From NCBI GenBank assembly GCA_965220985.1, contig OZ244854.1:1364001-1428000 (forward strand): a DNA stretch of 64,000 bases. The letters are read 5' to 3'. Both the position numbers and the translations under genes were made by a program. Of this stretch, positions 61,625 through 64,000 are shown one piece after another (the stretch's first letter is position 1; each line of letters starts with the position of its first letter). The stretch comes from JAPPHA01 sp965220985 (GTDB lineage Bacteria; Pseudomonadota; Alphaproteobacteria; Rhodobacterales; Rhodobacteraceae). The notes beneath the pieces are model-generated. The model ran no database searches, was not told where the DNA came from, and worked only from the letters and a program-made list of their open reading frames with translations.

Positions 61625-62572
61625 ATGGAACCATGTTTTGACGTTGCACACCTCGGCCATGTCGAGATGCTGACAGACAAGCTGCCGGAGAGTCTTGACT
61701 TCTTCACGCGGGTCTATGGACTGACCGAGAGCGGACGCAATGGCGACAGCGTCTATCTGCGCGCCTTCGACGACTACGAATTCCACACGCTCAAGCTGAC
61801 CCAGTCCGAATCCACCGGCGTTGGTCACATCGGCTATCGCGTGTCATCTCCAGAGGCGCTCGAGCGCCGCGTCGCGGCCATCGAGGCATCGGGATACAAG
61901 GTCATCGGATGGTGCGACGACGATCCGGGCCATGGGCCGGCATTCCGCTTCGAGGATCCATTCGGCCATGTCTTCGAACTGTACTGGGAAACACGCAAGT
62001 TCATCGCATCGGAAGATGAGCGACCCGCGCTCAAGAACCTTGCACAGCGCTACCATGGACGGGGTTGCTGTCCACGCAGGATCGACCACTTGAACCTTTT
62101 GGCCGCCGACGTGACCGAGTTCAGGGATTTCATGATCACTTGCCTGGGCTCCCGTGTCACCGAGCAGATCCAGTTGGACAATGGACGCCTTGGGGGATGC
62201 TGGTTCACGGTCAACAACAAGTCCTACGATCTTGCCTGCACCGAGGAACATGGCGGCGGTTATGGGCGGTTTCATCACCTGACCTACGCGGTCGATCAGC
62301 GCGAAGACATCTTGCGGGCTGCGGACATATTCCTCGAAAACGGGGTGCACATCGAAACCGGCCCGCACAAGCACGCGATCCAAGGCACGTTTTTCCTCTA
62401 TGTCTGGGAACCTGCCGGCAATCGGGTCGAACTGGCCAACACTGGCGCCCGCCTGATCATGCAGCCCGACTGGGAGACGGTCGTTTGGACCGAAACCGAC
62501 CGCAAGAAGGGGCAGGCGTGGGGCCTCAAGACGATCGAAACCTTCCACACCCACGGAACGCCGCCCGTCTGA
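61625..62572 (+). CDS. Type I extradiol ring-cleavage dioxygenase (VOC, catechol 2,3-dioxygenase-like)
   Basis: A 315-residue two-module extradiol dioxygenase. Iron ligands by position: H155 (RRIDHLNLLA), H217 or H218 (RFHHLTYAV) and E269 (GNRVELANTG); the second-shell His250 (GPHKHAIQG) and Tyr259 (FFLYVWEPAGNR) match catechol 2,3-dioxygenase. GAGGAA lies before the start. Substrate is some catechol; its place nine bases after the GalBCD-like genes suggests it makes the ring-opened compound they process. The usual enzyme for that in gallate or protocatechuate pathways is the unrelated LigB type. Confidence 0.85.
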   Translation: MEPCFDVAHLGHVEMLTDKLPESLDFFTRVYGLTESGRNGDSVYLRAFDDYEFHTLKLTQSESTGVGHIGYRVSSPEALERRVAAIEASGYKVIGWCDDDPGHGPAFRFEDPFGHVFELYWETRKFIASEDERPALKNLAQRYHGRGCCPRRIDHLNLLAADVTEFRDFMITCLGSRVTEQIQLDNGRLGGCWFTVNNKSYDLACTEEHGGGYGRFHHLTYAVDQREDILRAADIFLENGVHIETGPHKHAIQGTFFLYVWEPAGNRVELANTGARLIMQPDWETVVWTETDRKKGQAWGLKTIETFHTHGTPPV

Positions 62573-62791
62573 TCACTCTCGTGATTGGCGACCCCATCGG
62601 CGAGTGCCGATCCCGAACTTGCCACGATCGGAATTCCAGGCCGGGAGTCGGAGTTTTGGGCCGACCCCGGAGCCGCCTTCAATTCACCGTTGGTCGGCGA
62701 GACTCTGTTCGACCGGACTGAACGCCGCTCCCCGAGAACACGCGCATCATTTGGGTGGCTCTGTCGCCAACCGGATGGGGACGAAAGGACT

Positions 62792-64000
62792 TCAGAGATT
62801 ATCGCTTGGGAGCACAATCGAAACGCGAAGACCCGGTGAGAGCGGCGTGAGTTCGAGTGTTCCGCCATGGCGGCTTGCGACGGCATCCGCAATCGCCAAG
62901 CCGAGGCCGCTGCCTGATGACGGCTTGACCTGGCCGAATCGCGCCCGTGCTGTCTCGAGATCTTCGGGTGCAATGCCAGCGCCGTCATCGTCGACGACCA
63001 CCTCGGCACCCTGTGCGCCGTTCCTCACCAAAACCCCGATCCTGGTCAACTGGCGTCCCCCGTGCACGAGCGCATTGTCGATGAGGTTGGCAATCGCTTC
63101 TCGGATCATGGTCGGATCGCCGAACGCCTCGCAAGGAAATTGCTCAAGCGACAGTCGAAGGTCGATTCGTCGCTCGGCCTGGCTTGCGAGCGACGCCTGC
63201 CTTTCCTCAAACAGGTCGCGAACCAGATCGCTCAGGTCAAAACTCGATGCCTTCGTTTGGACGGGCGTTCCCGACGCCCGCTCAAGCGCGAGCAGCTTGT
63301 CGACAAGGTCACTTGCCCTGCGCGAAGCCAACTGGAGTTCGCCGGTCCGGTTTTTGACATCCTCGACGGATCTGGCGGATACGACCGCTTCCGACATTGC
63401 GACGATGCCTGCGATCGGATTTCGGATCTGGTGCGCTGCATTCGAGATGAATTCGTCCTTCTCCTTCATCGACGCCGATACCTGTCCGAGGAGTCTGTTC
63501 AATGTCCTGACGATTCCCCGGGTCTCGAAGGGAACCGAACGAACGATCGGGCTCAGTTCGTTCGACGTCCTTCGACCGATTGCGTCCTCGAGATCGTTCA
63601 GAGGTCTCAGTCCGAGCCGGACACCGAACCAGACCACGAGCGCAATGGCCGCAACCAGCGGTGCAATGATCCGAAAGGTCCGCCACGACAGGTCGCGAAC
63701 GATGGCATCCCTGAGTTCGGTGTCTTGCCAGACCGTGAAGGTGAACAGACCGCTCAGTCCTTCGAACTGCATGGCATCCACGAAGCGAAGCACCCGCACG
63801 TCGCGATCCATGTAGGTGGCATCAAAGTAGGCCTGCCCTGTTGCCATCGCCTCCGGTGGCGGAATCGGAACCGGAGGGGTGGCGTAGCCCGTCACGAACA
63901 CCCCGTCGGGGGCGTAGACGTGATAGAAGACCTTTCCGCCGGACGTGTCCCGAAGGAGCGCATCGGTTTCGGGGCTGAGCGCATCCCCGTCGGACAAGGC
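62792..64000 (-). CDS. Sensor histidine kinase (TctE-like), N-terminus beyond window
   Basis: At least 402 codons open to the window edge; the frame continues past base 64000, so the start and first membrane helix are not seen. A periplasmic region (VFYHVYAPDGVFVTGYATPP) resembles the TctE-type N-terminal sensor. Then come a membrane helix (IIAPLVAAIALVVWFGV), HAMP-like residues, H-box SNAAHQIRNPIAGI, N-box IREAIANLIDNALVHGG, and DDDGAGI and SGSGLGLAI ATP lids. TctE/TctD systems usually control TTT transporters; the tct operon here is about 45 kb away, so a link is only speculative. The response regulator gene presumably lies outside the window. Confidence 0.88.
   Translation of the reverse strand, partial: ALSDGDALSPETDALLRDTSGGKVFYHVYAPDGVFVTGYATPPVPIPPPEAMATGQAYFDATYMDRDVRVLRFVDAMQFEGLSGLFTFTVWQDTELRDAIVRDLSWRTFRIIAPLVAAIALVVWFGVRLGLRPLNDLEDAIGRRTSNELSPIVRSVPFETRGIVRTLNRLLGQVSASMKEKDEFISNAAHQIRNPIAGIVAMSEAVVSARSVEDVKNRTGELQLASRRASDLVDKLLALERASGTPVQTKASSFDLSDLVRDLFEERQASLASQAERRIDLRLSLEQFPCEAFGDPTMIREAIANLIDNALVHGGRQLTRIGVLVRNGAQGAEVVVDDDGAGIAPEDLETARARFGQVKPSSGSGLGLAIADAVASRHGGTLELTPLSPGLRVSIVLPSDNL

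Overview
The window looks like chromosomal DNA of a GC-rich alphaproteobacterium, most likely a Rhodobacterales-type marine or soil heterotroph. The reasons are the rlmN/invasion-associated-locus-B pair at the left edge, the leuC-leuD-leuB set, the density of SDR, TTT-transporter and solute-binding-protein catabolic operons, and HutC-type and LysR regulators. No phage structural genes, intact insertion sequences, CRISPR array or rRNA operon were seen.

Layout. 0-11.7 kb is mostly housekeeping: partial rlmN, an IalB-like secreted protein, an MscS channel with an acidic Pro/Thr/Glu-rich N-terminus, a VOC protein, a solitary DNA methyltransferase, argE, leuC, leuD, leuB, a YbdK-type carboxylate-amine ligase and tRNA-Pro(CGG). 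11.7-24.9 kb is a catabolic island between the intact ybdK-tRNA-Pro locus and a decayed second copy of the same junction (24758-24970). It carries a HutC/GntR regulator, SDRs, a complete TctC-TctB-TctA transporter, a sulfatase coupled to tctA, a ThDP enzyme and an enolase-superfamily enzyme. The regulator and the transporter operon share a GTNTANAC operator. 25-38.5 kb is accessory DNA: an AlbA_2/Schlafen-type ATPase gene followed by a five-unit repeat array, SDR, NTF2-like and HxE-type Fe(II)/2OG oxygenase genes, a hydrolase/LysR divergent pair, PepSY and ferric-reductase-like genes, and an oxidoreductase. Several of these show segmental duplication with decay of one copy.

38.6-62.6 kb is the most coherent catabolic region. 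On the minus strand lie a sugar-type ABC transporter with an isochorismatase-family hydrolase; an eight-gene operon (RidA, an unknown HTH/methyltransferase-like protein, ADP-forming acyl-CoA synthetase, aldehyde dehydrogenase, SDR, a 4-OT-like protein without Pro1, enoyl-CoA hydratase, FAD oxidoreductase); and a beta-propeller/unknown/GMC-oxidoreductase operon. On the plus strand lie a LigM/DesA-type tetrahydrofolate-dependent O-demethylase and a GalB-GalC-GalD-like set followed by a type I extradiol dioxygenase. A direct repeat, TAGTGGG-N4-TAGTGGG on the minus strand, lies 27-34 bases before the start codons of the three minus-strand operons, one site being shared with the O-demethylase gene. 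This points to a single regulon. I infer catabolism of a methoxylated, lignin-derived type aromatic, with CoA-dependent side-chain removal, O-demethylation, ring cleavage and the oxalomesaconate route to pyruvate and oxaloacetate. The substrate is not shown by the sequence. A small patch of antitoxin and ImmA-type genes without visible toxins interrupts this region at 53.7-55.5 kb. A partial TctE-like sensor kinase closes the window.
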